Shown in pieces: positions 11,819 through 24,899 of a stretch of DNA of 46,458 nt (within the stretch, counting starts at the first letter, position 1; each line of letters opens with the position of its first letter). This DNA is from Cyclospora cayetanensis. Lineage: Eukaryota > Apicomplexa > Conoidasida > Eucoccidiorida > Eimeriidae. The stretch covers positions 1 through 46,458 of the forward strand of contig NW_020312197.1 in the NCBI RefSeq assembly GCF_002999335.1. Reading direction: 5' to 3'. A program made the position numbers and the translations under genes. The notes under the pieces are model-generated. The model saw only the letters and a list, made by a program, of their open reading frames with translations, did not search any database and had not been told where the DNA came from.

Positions 11819-12519
11819 CGGATTTAGAGAGAGGAGACTACCCTCCTGGCTAGTCATTTATCTTAGCACTTTATCAGCCAGCTTCATGGGGCCCCCTACC
11901 AAAGATCGATCGACCCCCTAAGAAACTGCCGGATCAGTCGGCAGAGGCAACAGGACGCTATGCGCTCGCGCCAAGCCACGAAGGGCCTCTTCCCAGATGC
12001 TACAGCTAGCTGTAAACACTTAAATGTATAAATTTTGGTCCAGCATGGTTCCGCATGTCGGGAAGGCGTAGTGCTGGCTCCTCCGTACATACAGTAAATA
12101 CGCCTTTTTTTCTAGGGTTTTTGTTGCGGTAGCTTCCAGCTGTCTACAGCGCTCCTTGTGCCACGCTATAGCGTTCTTCCTAGACGTTGCGTGAAGAGTC
12201 AGTAGGACATGTTAAAGCTTGCCATTCAGATGCCTGAGGTAGTACTGCAGCAGCAACAGCAACCCTACAGCAACAGCACTGCTCGAGCAAGGGTGTTAGG
12301 CCAGCAGCAACAGCAGCTATTTTGCGGCTCCTGCACTGTTCACAGCACGGGCTGCATGGGCTACTGAAAGAGAGCAGTGATGTCAAGGTAATGCAAAGTA
12401 CATAGTGTGTGTGTGTGTGCCAGAATCTCCCCAGAATCTCTCTTCTGCTGCTGGCCCTCCATCCTAGCCTCACCTCCCCCCCTTCCATCTTCAACCCCAC
12501 TCGCATTCGCGTGCTGCTG
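11819..12519. other. Convergent intergenic region between the MTR4-like gene and the Q-rich gene
   Basis: It holds the 3' ends of two convergent genes. A CAG-rich patch near 12245-12320 and a short TG run near 12406-12420 are the only structure seen. No coding signal or terminator can be called. Confidence 0.4.
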
Positions 12520-14347
12520 TCAGCGTCGGCGCCTCGGCCGGTGCTTTGCCAGCATTGCCTTGACCGCTATTTCTTCCGCCTCGCAGCACTGTTTTGCTCT
12601 TAAAAGCCACGCCTGCAAGTCCACTCCACTGCCACTGCCGCTAGTGCTCCCGTTTAGGCTGCTGCTGTCGCTGCTTCGCTGCTGTTTAAGCTCTTGCTGC
12701 ACAGCTCTGTCTGCCCCCTCAAGGAAGGCAGCACGCATTTGCAAACAGCCCGCCAGTGCCTGTTGTCTGATCCTGAGCCTCGTCGTCAGGCAGCGCAATA
12801 CAGAGGGAGCCAGCGCTACCTCGTGGGTTTGCCGAGTAGCTCCTTTTAAAAGGCTACTCGCTAGCCGAGCGCGCCTTTCTTGCTTGGATTTATTGTGCTC
12901 CCTGGTGGCTGCTGTATCGGCAACACCCGGCAATACGTCTTTTCTCTTGCCGAAGTAACTGCTACTACTGCTAACGCTGCTGCTACTGCGGCTGCTCATA
13001 TTGCTGCTGCTGCTCATATTGCTGTTGCTGCTGCACGCACGCAGCCGCCGCTGCCAGTGCCGCCTGCCCGCCACACCCCTCCCCAAGGCTTCAGACAGCC
13101 ACAGCTCCTTGCTGCAGTCGCATGGATCGTTGTCGCAACAGCACAGGCTGCTTTCGTCGCTGCTGCTGTTTCCACTGTGGCTGCTTCGGGTGCCCTCATC
13201 GGGGAGCAAGCCCGCCTCCTCCGCTGCTGTCGCGGATTCTGCTGCTACTGCTCGCAGAGACGTTGCCTCTTCAGGAGAAGGCACACTTTTTTCTAGACTA
13301 ACAGCAGCAACGCAGTGGCCGCAATCATTGGTAGAAGCAGGAAGCGCAGTGTCTTGCAGCGGCTCGACGCACCACTTGCCCGTCTGGCTGTTGCATCGGC
13401 CACTGTGGCAGCTACTGCTGCAACACGCCTCAGCAACGCACTCTCGGAAGCAAGCGGTCGTATGAGTTTGCTGCTGCTGCTGTTGGTGCTGCTGCTGCTG
13501 TTGGTGCTGCTGCTGCTGTTGGTGCTGCTGCTGTTGGTGCTGCTGCTGTTGTTGCTGCTCGAGGAGCGCCAGGCGCTGCTGCAGTAACCAGTCCTGCTGC
13601 TGGTGCCTCATTATTCGTTCCTGCTGCTCCTGGATGATAAGGCTCTGCTGTCGCAGCATGTCTTGATACCGCAGCACATTCATGTGCTCCTGACTTCCAG
13701 CTGGGGCTGTTGTTGCTGACGAGCAGGAGTAGCACGTCAAGAAGCTGCGGTCGAAGGAGACAGGAGTGGCTCCAGCAGCAGCAGCAGCTGCTGCTGTTAC
13801 GTCTGCAGGACTGACACCATATGCGCACATCTGAGACGGCCAGCACAAGAGCGCTCCGGAGGGGGCATCGGAGTAAATGCTGCGCCCGCATCCCCAACAG
13901 CACGACTGCTGCTTAGGGAGAGCAGTATTGTACACCCAGTCTTCGCACTGAAGTGGCTGCCGTTGCTGCGACTCAGGAGGCAGCAAGCTGTGGTGCGTGC
14001 TGCCTGCTTTAGACACCTTGTGGATGATGCACGAAGGCTCCCTCTGGAGCAGCACGGCCTTACTGTCCAGGTGTTGCTGTAAGGGATCTGCACCGCTGCA
14101 GAGCGACGGGGGGGTCCAGTCGAGCTGTAAAGGAAGCGCCTGCGGCTGCTGCTGCTGCTGCTGCGCTTGCTGCGGCTGTGGAGGGAGGCTACTGCTCTGC
14201 TGCACCAGTCGAGTTCCCTGCATGTGGTGGTCACTCCAGGGATGACAGTGACGCTGCTGCTGCAGCACCCGACCCCACAGAAAGGCGTCATGGCCATGCG
14301 GAAGCTGCTGCTTCAGCTGAGGGGGCAGCGGCGTCTCCTCAGCGCGG

Positions 14348-14378
<31 letters not shown>

Positions 14379-15435
14379 CCTGCTGCACCGGTGTGGAAGG
14401 CCTCTGGTGTCTTCGCAGCCAAGGGGGCCGTCGCGTTTGCTGTGCTGCAGAAATGGGGCTTCCGCTGGGGGGGCTTTGCGTGTGCTCCGTTTGCTGCTTC
14501 TGATTTTGCTGCTGCTGCTGCTGCTGTTGTGCATGCAGCCGCTGTCTCGGTGATTCGCGGCCGCCTTCGTCATGGTGTAGCAGCAGCAGCTCGTTGCGCT
14601 GCTGCTGCACAACGGTGGCGATCAAGTGCTCCTCCTGAAGGATGCCCTCCTGCTGAAGGGGGGGGGGTTGCAGACGCTGCTGGGGTTGCTGCTGCGGCTG
14701 TTGCAAAAAAGGCACCTGACTAGAGTGAAGGTTATTGTTGCTGGCGCTGCTAGCTGCAGTAGCCAAGCTGCTGCAGCTCGCATGCGTTGTTAGGGTGGCG
14801 TTGCTGCTGCGGGGCCTCACAACGGGCTTGCTAGCTTCAGTGGATGGGAGCAACAGCTGCTGCGGAGGTTGGAGCAGCCGCAAAGTCGTGGAGGAGTTAA
14901 GCGTCGTCGTAGTCGGCGCGACAACAGCAGCAGCGGCGGGCAGTGAGGCTGCTGGTGGCTCCGTGTTTTTTGCCTCAACCTCGTTGGGGTAGCTTTTGAG
15001 GCACACCTGGAATAGGGGGCCTCCCGATTGACACGGTGCCTCAGAGCCTTCGGGCAGAGCACGCAGATCTCTCGCGCAGTCCTTGTGTTTCCAGCCATGT
15101 TGTCTCTGCATCGTCATCATCTGCTGTTGTTGCTTTGGAGAAGAGGCCCCACATCGAAATCCGCGGTTTGCTGTTGTTCGCGGCGTGAGAGGGAGAATCA
15201 AAGGGCTTGAGGCGAGCACAGAGGCCCTCTCTGTCAGTGCAGACGTCTCGGACTGCGCGTAAGCGGTTGCTGCTGGAGAGGAGGGCAGAGTAGCATGCAT
15301 TGTTGGCGCAGACTTTGCTGCAGACTTTGCTGCAGCCTTTGCTGCCACACGGGGTGTTATTGCTGCTGCGAGGGTGGCAGGATTGGCCTCCGCACCAGAA
15401 ATCGGTTGAAATACAGTCAGAAGATGCATAGTCAT
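12520..15435 (-). CDS. Long Gln/Ser-rich hypothetical protein (single open frame)
   Basis: A single uninterrupted frame runs to the stop at 12520-12522. It stays open to an upstream stop near 15553; the first ATG is at 15435, giving about 971 aa. A GTG at 15540 would add 35 residues but is unlikely as a eukaryotic start. The protein is dominated by Gln runs, some interspersed with His (about 13468-13560), plus Ser, Ala and Thr runs, encoded by imperfect CAG. Several Cys-containing patches are present (CWGCGRS, CYSCSS), but I see no defined zinc-finger spacing. The C-terminal 120 residues are less repetitive and look helical (RLRIRQQALAGCLQMRAAFLEG; then VDLQAWLLRAKQCCEAEEIAVKAMLAKH), ending in a basic tail. 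No family is recognised. Repeat-rich DNA of this kind resists stops, so length alone is weaker evidence than usual; the non-repetitive C terminus is the best sign of a real gene. Upstream exons are possible. Confidence 0.55.
13467..13560 (+). repeat. Imperfect CTG/CAG tract coding for Gln-His runs
   Basis: Runs of CTG are interrupted at regular intervals by TTG-GTG, giving on the minus strand blocks of four to five Gln separated by His. The near-regular 15-18 base period suggests expansion of a compound unit. Confidence 0.9.
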
Positions 15436-15555
15436 CCTTGTGCAGGACGCGCCGCAGCTGCTGCCGCGAACTTTTTGGTATTGCAACAGGAGAAACTGCC
15501 TGCTGCTGCTGCTCTGCGAGCATGCAACGCGGGAGGCCACAAAAAAGCCCGCTCA

Positions 15556-17800
15556 GCTGCTGGGAAGTGATGCTACAGCAGATGATCTGCATGTAAATAT
15601 GAAGCCGCTGCAGCCGGAGGCCACAAGAACTTTTGGGTACGCTGCCTGGGATGCGCGCAGCTGCCGTATGTAGCTAGTGACCTGAGCACCTCTTTCTGCG
15701 GCGCTGTTAAAGCAGCGCTAGAGGCATCTCTTTGCCGACATTTATATTCAAAATCTAGTGGAATTGATTCAAGACTTCGTTTGCCGCAAATCTGTGAGAC
15801 CTGGCGGGTGTTACTGCTGTTCATCGTCCAGAGCACATCATGACGTGCGAGACGGTTTTGATGTCAGTGGTGATCCTGATCTGGTAATAAACAAAATTTG
15901 TGCATTTCCTGTTGTCGAAATGCACAAAAGGAATGATATTCTTCGCTGCACAAAACTGAGTTCCTCGACATGGGCCGAGCCCTCCCGTCTCGTTGCAGAG
16001 CGCATAAGCTATACAGCTTGGCTTGGCGGCCAGTGTTGCTTGTATGCCCCCTCCAATATAAAAGCGTCTTATATACACTCACCTCTAAATTGTGTCCATG
16101 GTATACGGGGCCCCTGGGGCCCTGTCCTGCGCTGCAGCCAGGAGGCCGGCAGCTGTTAGACGCCAAATCAGTCGGCAGCGGTTCTGCTTCTACTGCACCT
16201 AAACCTCCAGAATTTGCAGTTTATATATCCCACAGTATGCGAAATTGACATGATAACAATTCATGATAATTACTTGTCAAACCGGCTGGTAAAAAGAAGG
16301 CATAAATTTAGTCTAGAAAGTCAACACGGACTAGGGGGTTGGGCCTCAAAGGGACAGGGAGAGGCCTCAGAGACGGCTAAGCTTAAAACTGAGTTTCAAG
16401 GACGTGTCTGGGCCCAGTAACAGTGTATATTAGCAATCATGCTTTGTTACACCTCAGGAATAGCCGGCTTAGTCCCCTCACATGGGTAAAACTGATTGTG
16501 CCGCACCCTCTTGGTCAAAAGGACAACCGTGAGACTCGGTCTTCATTTTGTGCTTTTCATCTCAAGCGGCCATCATTCCAAAAGTAATATAATTTTGTAA
16601 AAGAGCAGGCGGCCACATAAAAAAGCCTTTACTCCTGGCACGTACCACGAGCATGGGCGAGCCTTCTTTCTTGAAGTGTGTACCAGCATCCTGCAAACCC
16701 GAAAGGCAAAATCGTACGGCCTGTAGCGCTCAGATCCAGCGCTACTTTTCTCCTGGATTTGGATACCCCTGAGATGTTTGCTGAAACGGTTTCTGCATGC
16801 ACATACATCAGGAAAACGAATAATTTCTCGCAACCTTGAGGACTAGGCAAATGATATACCGGAAGGTTGTGATGTGGGGTTTGGGGTGTAAGGATCTACT
16901 CGCGGAGGCTGTCACACAGACATACACATATATAAAAATATGAGTAAACAAAGATTCCTATTGCAGTCGTTCTGAGGCACGACCCTCACCCCACAGCCCT
17001 CTGGTGACGCTGTATCTACCTTTTCCGTTAAGACGCATTCAACTCCTCACCCACTACAAAATTGATTAGAAGCTATCAAATATTTTCTAAAAGACTTGCG
17101 TTTTGTTGCGCGCGTACCCCATAATCAATTGCACAGCCTCTAAGGCGAGATGCAGGCTAGCTGGCCCACAGCCCTTGTTTCAATGATCTTTACTACGGGG
17201 TTTAACTGGGCCGTCAGACGTGGAACAGAAAGAGATGACAGGCAAATATCAATAAGGAAGTGGGGTGCGTGCTAACCAGTGGTGCTCTGCCAGCCGGCTG
17301 GCCAGTTACTCGTCGTCCAGCGCACTGTATTCAGCTAACTCCGGGGTCGGGCCCAAGCTACGTCCCACGGTATAGGAACTTCCATAGCATAAAGAGGAAA
17401 CTGAGAGGCAGGTCGGTGATTCGTTGAAAAGCTAAATTGTGGGAATCGAGGAGCGCTTTTGGGCATAATCTGATTCCCGCTGCCGAAAGAGGATGGAAGG
17501 CGGCGCATGTCCATCAGTTTTAAGCCCCACAACGAGATTACTGTAAAGCAGAAGTTCTCAATGGTCCATACTGGCTAACTGACTGACAATCCTTGCGTTC
17601 TGCTGCCCGTCAGCAAACCCGAATCCTAGAGAGTACGCTAACGAATAAACAAGCAGAGTGCACTTGCGTGCCGTCTCTACGAAAAACAGACCCACTTGTA
17701 TTTTCAGCTTCACGCAACGGTAGCAATTCTCGAACATTGGAGTAAACTTGCATCAGTGCAGAATTGACCGCGGTAACTCCAGAATAAGGCTCCATACTCT
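15556..17800. other. Gene-poor region, no supported gene
   Basis: Composition drops to a more AT-rich, CAG-free sequence just upstream of the Q-rich frame. The first few hundred bases would hold that gene's promoter. I looked on the minus strand for pol sequence belonging to repeat copy B and saw no RT or protease motif that could be defended. Open frames here are short, and none resembles a known family. Confidence 0.45.
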
Positions 17801-19310
17801 GACCCCCTTCACTGCTCACCAGCATGCGGAAGGGGCCTTCTAGTCCCCTAATGCATTTTTTCTGCCTGCCACGCCACCTGCTCCCGATGGGCCCAGCGTC
17901 TCTTTTCAGACTCCTGGCTGTTTGCATGCGCTTGAGGGTCCGCAGAATACTACTCAATCTCCCACAGCTGAAGCATGCGTGGCGTAGGGGGTTGTCTGGG
18001 GCTATCACGGTATGCAGTTTCCCTCTGGCTTTCTTCTCCCACCCACTGCAGACTGCAGGCTAAGGCCAGGTGACACGACGCTGATACTCATAGGCCCTAA
18101 TTTCTGATTTGGTGTTTTCTGTTTAGCCAAAAATGCAGGTGCGCTCATTTCCTCCTGAAGCCCCAAGTAGTCCACCGTTTGTGTAAGACTCACCGATCGG
18201 CTGTTTATTTTGCAGACTCTCTACTCATCGTGTGACCACCTGGCGTGATACTTCGGGTACGTATCACTTGTAAAGCGACTATTCGTTTGCGTTGTGGCTT
18301 TTGCTGGCCAAATTTTGCATATATCGACAAATTCATCTATGGATAGAGCTGCCTGCTAAAGCTTTTCTTCAAGGCTTGCTGTTGGGTTAATATCGGCGTA
18401 AACTAATGAGGCAGGGCTTGCCTGCAAACTTGGATTTTTTCAGCAGGCAGGCGACTTTCTCCGCATAAATAGAGCGAACATCGAAATGCTCATAATTTTT
18501 TGCAGATATTCTGCACGGAGCAGTTGTTTGCTTTTGTCTGGAAGACACTGAGAGACGTACATCTCCAACAGGCTGATGAAATCTTCAATTAGTTGCCCAT
18601 CCATATCGACATTGTGCTTTTATGGTCAACAAAGCCTCTTCGACTCATGCGAAAACATTTATTAGCTGACAGTAACATGCATTTCCACCAGCTGTGGATT
18701 TGCTGCTTCGAATTTAGCTTGCTGGCCGGCCTCTGCTATCCCAACAGGCTCTGTGCAACCGTCTACATCCATCACCAGAGGTTTCTTTTTCATGTTGTTG
18801 CCGAAGAAAAGTCCCCTTGTATTACTGAAATTACTTAATCACAGCCTGAAGCTGGTCTACAGAAACCTCATATGCTGGTGCATCTACAGCCAGTAGAAGA
18901 GCATGGAGCAGCAGCACCGAACCATGCGGTGCTTCCAAATGCACCGCACCATCAAAGGTCTTTGCATGGGTACATTTACCTCCTGACTACATATAAACAA
19001 GACAAAAAGCTATTGATTGCTTTTCAGAAGAGCTCGCGCGTATTTTGCCCTCTCAGAGTTTTGATATGATAGTTGAAAGAGAGCAAGGTTGCGCGTAGCT
19101 GCATCCTTTGAGTAGTCCAAGCATTCGCAGTAGTTACACGTAGCATCTAGCGCACATGCACAAAGCATTGCGTCGTTTTGTATCGAACTTATAGTACCCT
19201 AGAATAAATAAGATCTCCGAGCAGACTTACCAAATAATTAGTTCTTCATAACTAAGTCAAATAAAACTAGTGTAGTAAAGTATGTGATGTAGCTTTGCCC
19301 GCTACAATTC
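17800..19310 (-). mobile_element. Retroelement-derived dispersed repeat (copy B), diverged from copy A
   Basis: Large parts align with 1575-3120 in the same orientation. Shared landmarks include agtcccctaatgc (about 1604 and 17844), cacgcc-cctgct-ccgatggg, cccacag-tgaag, ttgtctgggg, gcgttgtggctttt-c, and a final tcaaat-aactag ... tagctttgcc block near 3075-3120 and 19257-19300. The copies differ by many substitutions and indels, so both are old. The only coding relic I can name is the gag zinc knuckle near 17934-17975. The element appears truncated on its pol side. No LTR boundaries or target-site duplications could be defined. Confidence 0.65.
17934..17975 (-). pseudogene. Degenerate gag CCHC zinc knuckle (copy B)
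   Basis: The minus strand reads H-A-C-F-S-C-G-R-L-S-S-I-L-R-T-L-K-R-M. The first two cysteines and the glycine keep CX2CG spacing; the conserved Gly-His pair and last cysteine are replaced. Copy A keeps the glycine and a Tyr/Arg pattern explained by single transitions, so together the copies point to an ancestral CX2CX4HX4C knuckle. Here it lies in a 132-codon frame (17610-18008). Confidence 0.5.
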
Positions 19311-22300
19311 TGGCTTCAGGGGGAAAAATAATGTAAGATGGCGGTTTTCTGCATATTTTGGCTTCACAGTTTTAGATCGTAACTTTACATGCATGGACCC
19401 AGCTTTTTCTATTAGTAGTGGAATAACCAACTGGAGGGCGAATAGATATAGGAACACACAATTCATTCCAAGATTGCTGATAAATAAAATTAGTGTAATG
19501 GAAATTGCCTATGTGACGCATCACATTGGCTGTAAATGCTCGTTGCCCGTTCACTGGGCAACTATGTTTGACTGCTTAAACATAGCTGGGATGCACCAAG
19601 GACGCCCGCGCTTGATCGCTGCAGTCCGCTTCCTCTAAACAGACACGCTTTGAGGTGGCGGCATGTGGAGAAGAAAACTTTTGTTCGTCAAAATAGGCAT
19701 TTGAGAGCGTTTTCTTGGGTTTTGATGAGGCTTTTGAGCATAAACTACCTTACGCAGATCCTAAATTTTACATTTTGTCATGGGAAGTGATTTTATTATT
19801 CTGGTTCGATTATCTGCTTGGCTCCCTCTTTGGGCTGCCTTCCTGTCGAGTAGCTGTCTGGCCTCAGTTAGTGTGAAGACGGGGGCCATTAAGATTTGTG
19901 TGGCCGACACATGCAAAAACGCAGAGGAAATATTTTTTTGCTGCCAGAAAAGTTTTTAATGACTGCCATATCGGTCTGCCGTACGGTACAGCCTTCCTCA
20001 GACAGCAAGGCTGCCTTGAGCTGGTTCCACGAAGAAACAACCCATTCCTGTTAGAGTTCTTCCTGCCCACTGGGGGAGACTGAGGGGATCGAGATATCCG
20101 ACATCTTACGGAAAAACTCCCAGAAGTCGATATTTTTCAGCTGTGTGTGGTGTGGACCCGGCACTTGAGGCGGGGCAAGAAGAAACAATAACTGCAGCTG
20201 TACGCAACGGCCCCTGCTACAGTATGATCCTTCCTGCATGGCACACTGTGACCACAAGCAGGATATGAAGCAGGCATCAAAACTCGTTCAGGCTTATCAG
20301 AGCTGCATGAATGTGCTCCATTTTGGCCGCAGCGGAATTGTACTTCCCGCGCGACATTTCGGAGTACTGCCACTTCTTGCTGCGTGTAATTACACCTTCT
20401 TTCTTCCTTTTTTCCCTCGTGGATCTTCTGGCTAAAATTTATTGTGCTCGAGTGTGAGCCAAAAATGTATTAACGCACCTAAGCTTGTGGCAAAGGCCTT
20501 TGTGGCCCATACTCGAGCTCCTCAAAGGAAAGAGCCATAACCTTGCGCTCTCCTTCCAATGCCACAATGAAGAGTCAAAGTTTGCAAAACCCGATGTAAC
20601 CTAAGAAACAGCTATCTAGTACTATTCTAAATAAGTTCTTCCGTATCTCATTGCCCTAACTCTAGAGGGTTCCCTCATGAGAAAAGGGAAGCCGGCTGAG
20701 GTACATGTTTGTGCACCTTCTGAGCACTATGATGCTTCCTGTATAGTCTCGAGTCATGTAAAATCTTTGCGGGCAGCAAACTTATCTATATTTGAAGCCT
20801 GCCTGCTCCTGCAACAAATAGACTGCACAAATGGCTAAACAGTAGACTCAATAATCAACTCGCTGAACTTTGTTCGTCCCACGAAGCTCCTTGCTCCTCT
20901 AAGTGGCTAGCCAAATGTATCTTTCGAAGCCGGGATCAACCACTACAGGCCCATTAGGGGTTTTATTCACAAATTTCCGGGCACTGCATATTGTAACAGT
21001 CGTTGCAATATGCTTAAATAATTGTCCTTTCCGGTCTGTGTAAGCAACGCATGCGGTTCTTTGTCCTCGCACATTTTTCTTTCCGGAAGATAGGAACAAG
21101 GACGGTGAGCTTACGGAATATAGAGTTAGGGTGCTCCCATACTCCTGTTCCAGTGCCGTTTGCAGGAGCAAAAGTGTGACATGCGAATTTGACGGGATCC
21201 AGTGCAACTCCGAGGTAGAGTTTCGGGGCCACTGCTCGCCACTCTGTTTTCTGCCTCGTTTGACTCTATGAGTGAGACATTTTAAAGGGAATGCAGTTTC
21301 CACGGAGGTTGACGCCATTCATCCATTAATGAATAGTTTTGGGGGGACTGCTTGTGTCTGGTTGAAAATTTGCCGGTGCAATAATTCTCGGGCTCAGATT
21401 AGGTATCTCTCTATGTTAGCATGTCTCCCCTGTTTCTCTGCCACAGCAGTGTGTGCTCTTACATTCGTTTTTCGCCTATTACAGGACCTTTTTCTCAGGA
21501 CAGATTACCCCCTGCGTTTCGGGCGGGGCACAGTGCTGCGCTTACTGCCTTGTAGGGCCCAACCAGCCGGTCCATGTGACAGCCCTGCGCTTTTCTCAAC
21601 GGAATAAAGACTATATATTGAAGAAGGTTGCTCTGGGGTATTGTGTGTGTCAGTCATCGCCGTGTGCCCTTCGCATCAGCTCTAGAGAATACTAGCGAAG
21701 CGGAGGCGCTACCGACAACCTTGATGGCATGTAGATTCAAGTCGTACTGCCCTAGTCTTTGAATAAGTCTTATTTTATTGGACTGATATATTCTAGCGAG
21801 ACCCAGTCCGAGGAACAAAGGGCACATTTAGGAGAGCCACTAGCAACTCCGTATTAGCCACAGGGGCCTGTGGACACGGGATGTTTCCGAAGATTCTTCC
21901 CGATGAAACACGTCCTCATTCGCAAAAGTCCTTCTTGCTCTTGCCGAACTAGCTCAGCTCTATTATAAACGTATCAAAGCTACTCATGGCTTTCTTATGC
22001 CCCTTGGGGAACCTGAGGAAGGGAAAAGCAATTCTAGGACCTAATGCCACCTCCAGCGCTACGGCAGCGAGGAGTGACAGGTGACACTTGGGGGTGCTCA
22101 GTGCCAACCATGAGAGCGTGGGCACCTTTTATTTGCTGTTAATGCCGCTTTCCCGGTATTTTTAATTGTTAGTGCTGCTCTCGCTGCAGGTGCAGCAGCC
22201 AGCAGACAAGGTTACTTGGGGACCTCGTTTCCTTTGGTCGTCGTTACGCATGGTACGACCTGAGGCTATTGACCCATGCATGCGAGTCTTAAATGCTTCT

Positions 22301-23490
22301 GGTTATGGCGAAGATATGGATTGTGACCCGAAATACTTGTTAGCTACTCAAGGTTCCACAGGATTGAGGGAACGGGTGAAGCGGGGGTGAAGGAGGCCCA
22401 CGTAAAGTTTACTCCGGGTGGTCTGCCTTTGGAAATAATGCTCCTGACTTGATAAAGCCACAACTACCTCAATTTACCAATCAAACACAGAAAACAGGCC
22501 TTCTAAGGGGCCTCTCTCGTGAATGAACCCGGAGTTCACTATTCTTTCAGAGCTCTGTAGACACCACCGAGAGATCTAGATATCCCCGTAGAAAATGAGC
22601 TTTCCCAGCAGAAAACCCAAATAGAGAGTTTTGCCATCTACTTGAGAACCCGGGGGGATGAATGAGGGGCCCCTTTGAGGTCCCCAAATGGATGGCACAT
22701 CTCTAGACACAAAACATGCGCGACAGTATTTGTCTCAGGATTATCCTGAATCACAAAAGCCGGAGCTACAGAAGACAGTAGAGGGTGGAACTCACTTTGC
22801 GGGCGCTTCCTGGTTCTTTGCAGGGTTCAACCCCCCTCCCCTCCTTTGAAGTACCTGACAGCTGTCCGCTATACCAGAGCGCGGAGCGTCAACGGTTTGA
22901 CGGGTTCGCTGTCCGCCTGCAGGCACCAAAGTTTTCCTCCTCTGCGGAGCCAGAAAGTAGAGCATAGACCTTCATTTCGATCATAAAGCCTATTCTCTTA
23001 CTTGGGAAGCATCACAGGGGTCTTCTCTGTAGCAGCGCCGCACTCGCTAAAGTAAACGGAAGCACCTGCGTATGGGCAAAGAGCAGTTCCGCTTGGGTCA
23101 ACTTACAAATCCGTGTAGGAAAAGATTACCTGCAATCGCCAGAGCGATCTGGCAGGGAGCCTTTTGGTGCGCATTTTGTAGGCTGGCACTGAAGTACCTG
23201 ATGATGTTGGTGCGTGCCGTTTGTAGTGCTGCGGCAAGGTATACATCGAGTCCCCACGTTAAATTCGGACTTGGGACAAACTAAACGAAGTCGACGAGCT
23301 GCACAACGGCACAGCAGTGTCAAACAGGCACAAGAGCTGGCCTGGTAAGCTTATGCAACAGGTTCACATACAAGACCCATACGCTCCTGTGGCTGCCCCT
23401 TTGAGGGAAACAGGCCCTTCCAAGGAGTCAACAAGGGACCATGATGCCGCCACTGTTGCACCGTGGTGAAAGGTTGACAAAAACATTCAA
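19311..23490. other. Gene-poor region, no supported gene
   Basis: About 4 kb with only short open frames. The longest is a 139-codon minus-strand frame at 20899-21318, with no recognisable domain. A 74-codon plus frame at 22166-22390 follows a pyrimidine-rich stretch ending in ctgcag at 22190, so it could be an isolated exon, but nothing around it supports a gene. No RNA gene was recognised. Confidence 0.4.
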
Positions 23491-23493
23491 CCC

Positions 23494-24895
23494 TTGTTCA
23501 GGACTCTACAGTGGCACTGGGCGCAGCTCCTCTCATTTCTGAGTCGAGCTGTTCCACTGTTAGTTTCCTCAACGGAGAGGGCCGTGAGAGCGACTAGGGA
23601 AAACCCTGATGCAAAGTGCGAGAGTGAATTAGCAGCAGAGACAGCTACTCAAGGTGATACGCAGATAAGCCCCATAAAGGGCTACGCCACGAACATCGCA
23701 ACAGCATCCGTAACGAGCAATCCAAAACAAGCATCATTAGCAAAAAACAAACAAATGCAGCGCTCACGACATAAAAGATCCCTATTCTGCACAGTCCTCC
23801 TTCCAGACCAACTCATTGTTCTGCCGGCGCACTTACCCTGTCCGGTTTTCCAGAATTAGCGACAGATAAGCCAGTAGCAGCATAGGCTCCGATATACGCA
23901 CCTGCTCATCTTCACAGACAAAATTCTTCGCCAGTCTCAGGTCTAAGTACACATGGAACCAGGACCGTCACAGTGACTGCCCTTGAAAGCCCGATCCTTA
24001 GGCGCTCAGCTGTTAGAATTTACGAGCCTCCTTCATCTGCAGCGGTCTACGCTGCCATTCCAGTAGAGGCAGCAGATATATATATAGCACTTAAAACAGC
24101 AGCGGCACCAGCAGCACCGGATATACGAAGACCCACCATGTCAGAAGTGACACAGAACGCACCTTCAGATAAAACGAAAATCGAAATTGGTATAGCAGAA
24201 GCGCAAGAGACGCGCGCAGGCGCCTTGGCTCACCGTCCAGGGGAAATCGATGCTGCAGCCTTGCTCACTGCTAGAGGTGAGAGGTCAAAGTTACTTACTG
24301 GCACTAAAACAGCGGAGCGTGGGATCCCATCAAAGTAGCCATGGCCTCACTGGTGGATGACGCGAAGCCACAAATTCGCAGATTTCACAGCCGCGAAGTG
24401 GTCATGGACATACATTATCATCAGTCGCTCAAATTGCACTCTCTGCAAAGGGGTATCCTATGCCCAGGCACCACAGCTGTACCAGTTGTCAATGGGAAGG
24501 GCAAGGCATGTGCAGCCTCTGCAAGTCCCAACAGCCTTACCATTGAGGAAACGAAATCAACTGCAGTAGCAACAACAGAAGCGACTCTCACAGCACAAGC
24601 TACGACACCCGTCATGTCAGAGGAAGACAACGGAAGCCCAGAACTTGTAGCAAAAATATAATTTGCAGTGACACCAGCAGATGCATCTGAAGCCCCTGCA
24701 GGTGCAACAGAAGCAGAAGTTGCGTTGCCGATGGGGGGCAGTACAGGGTCAAGGAATACGGCAGCACCCCCTGGAGTATCAACAGAATCTTTTGAGAGTA
24801 TCCACCCGGCCACAGCGCATATCTGTGCCTTTGCAGTTGTTCGTAAGAAACCTGCTTTTCCTGGTGCAGCGGCAAAAACGGCGGGGGCCTACTGA
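23494..24895 (+). pseudogene. Series of Ala/Thr/Glu-rich broken frames, possible decayed low-complexity gene
   Basis: Successive plus-strand frames (23494-23859, 23973-24338, 24341-24661, 24668-24895) share an Ala/Thr/Pro/Glu-rich composition and degenerate gca/aca triplets. The last two are in one frame, separated by a single stop at 24659-24661. That pattern could mean a decayed repeat-rich coding region, or exons with unseen introns. A minus-strand frame (24421-24813) is also open through the same DNA, so even the coding strand is uncertain. No family is recognised. Confidence 0.25.
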
Positions 24896-24899
24896 GAGG

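Noticed and set aside
15900..17700. pol region of retroelement copy B
   Set aside because: I looked for RT, protease and integrase motifs on the minus strand and saw nothing that could be defended; the copy appears truncated.
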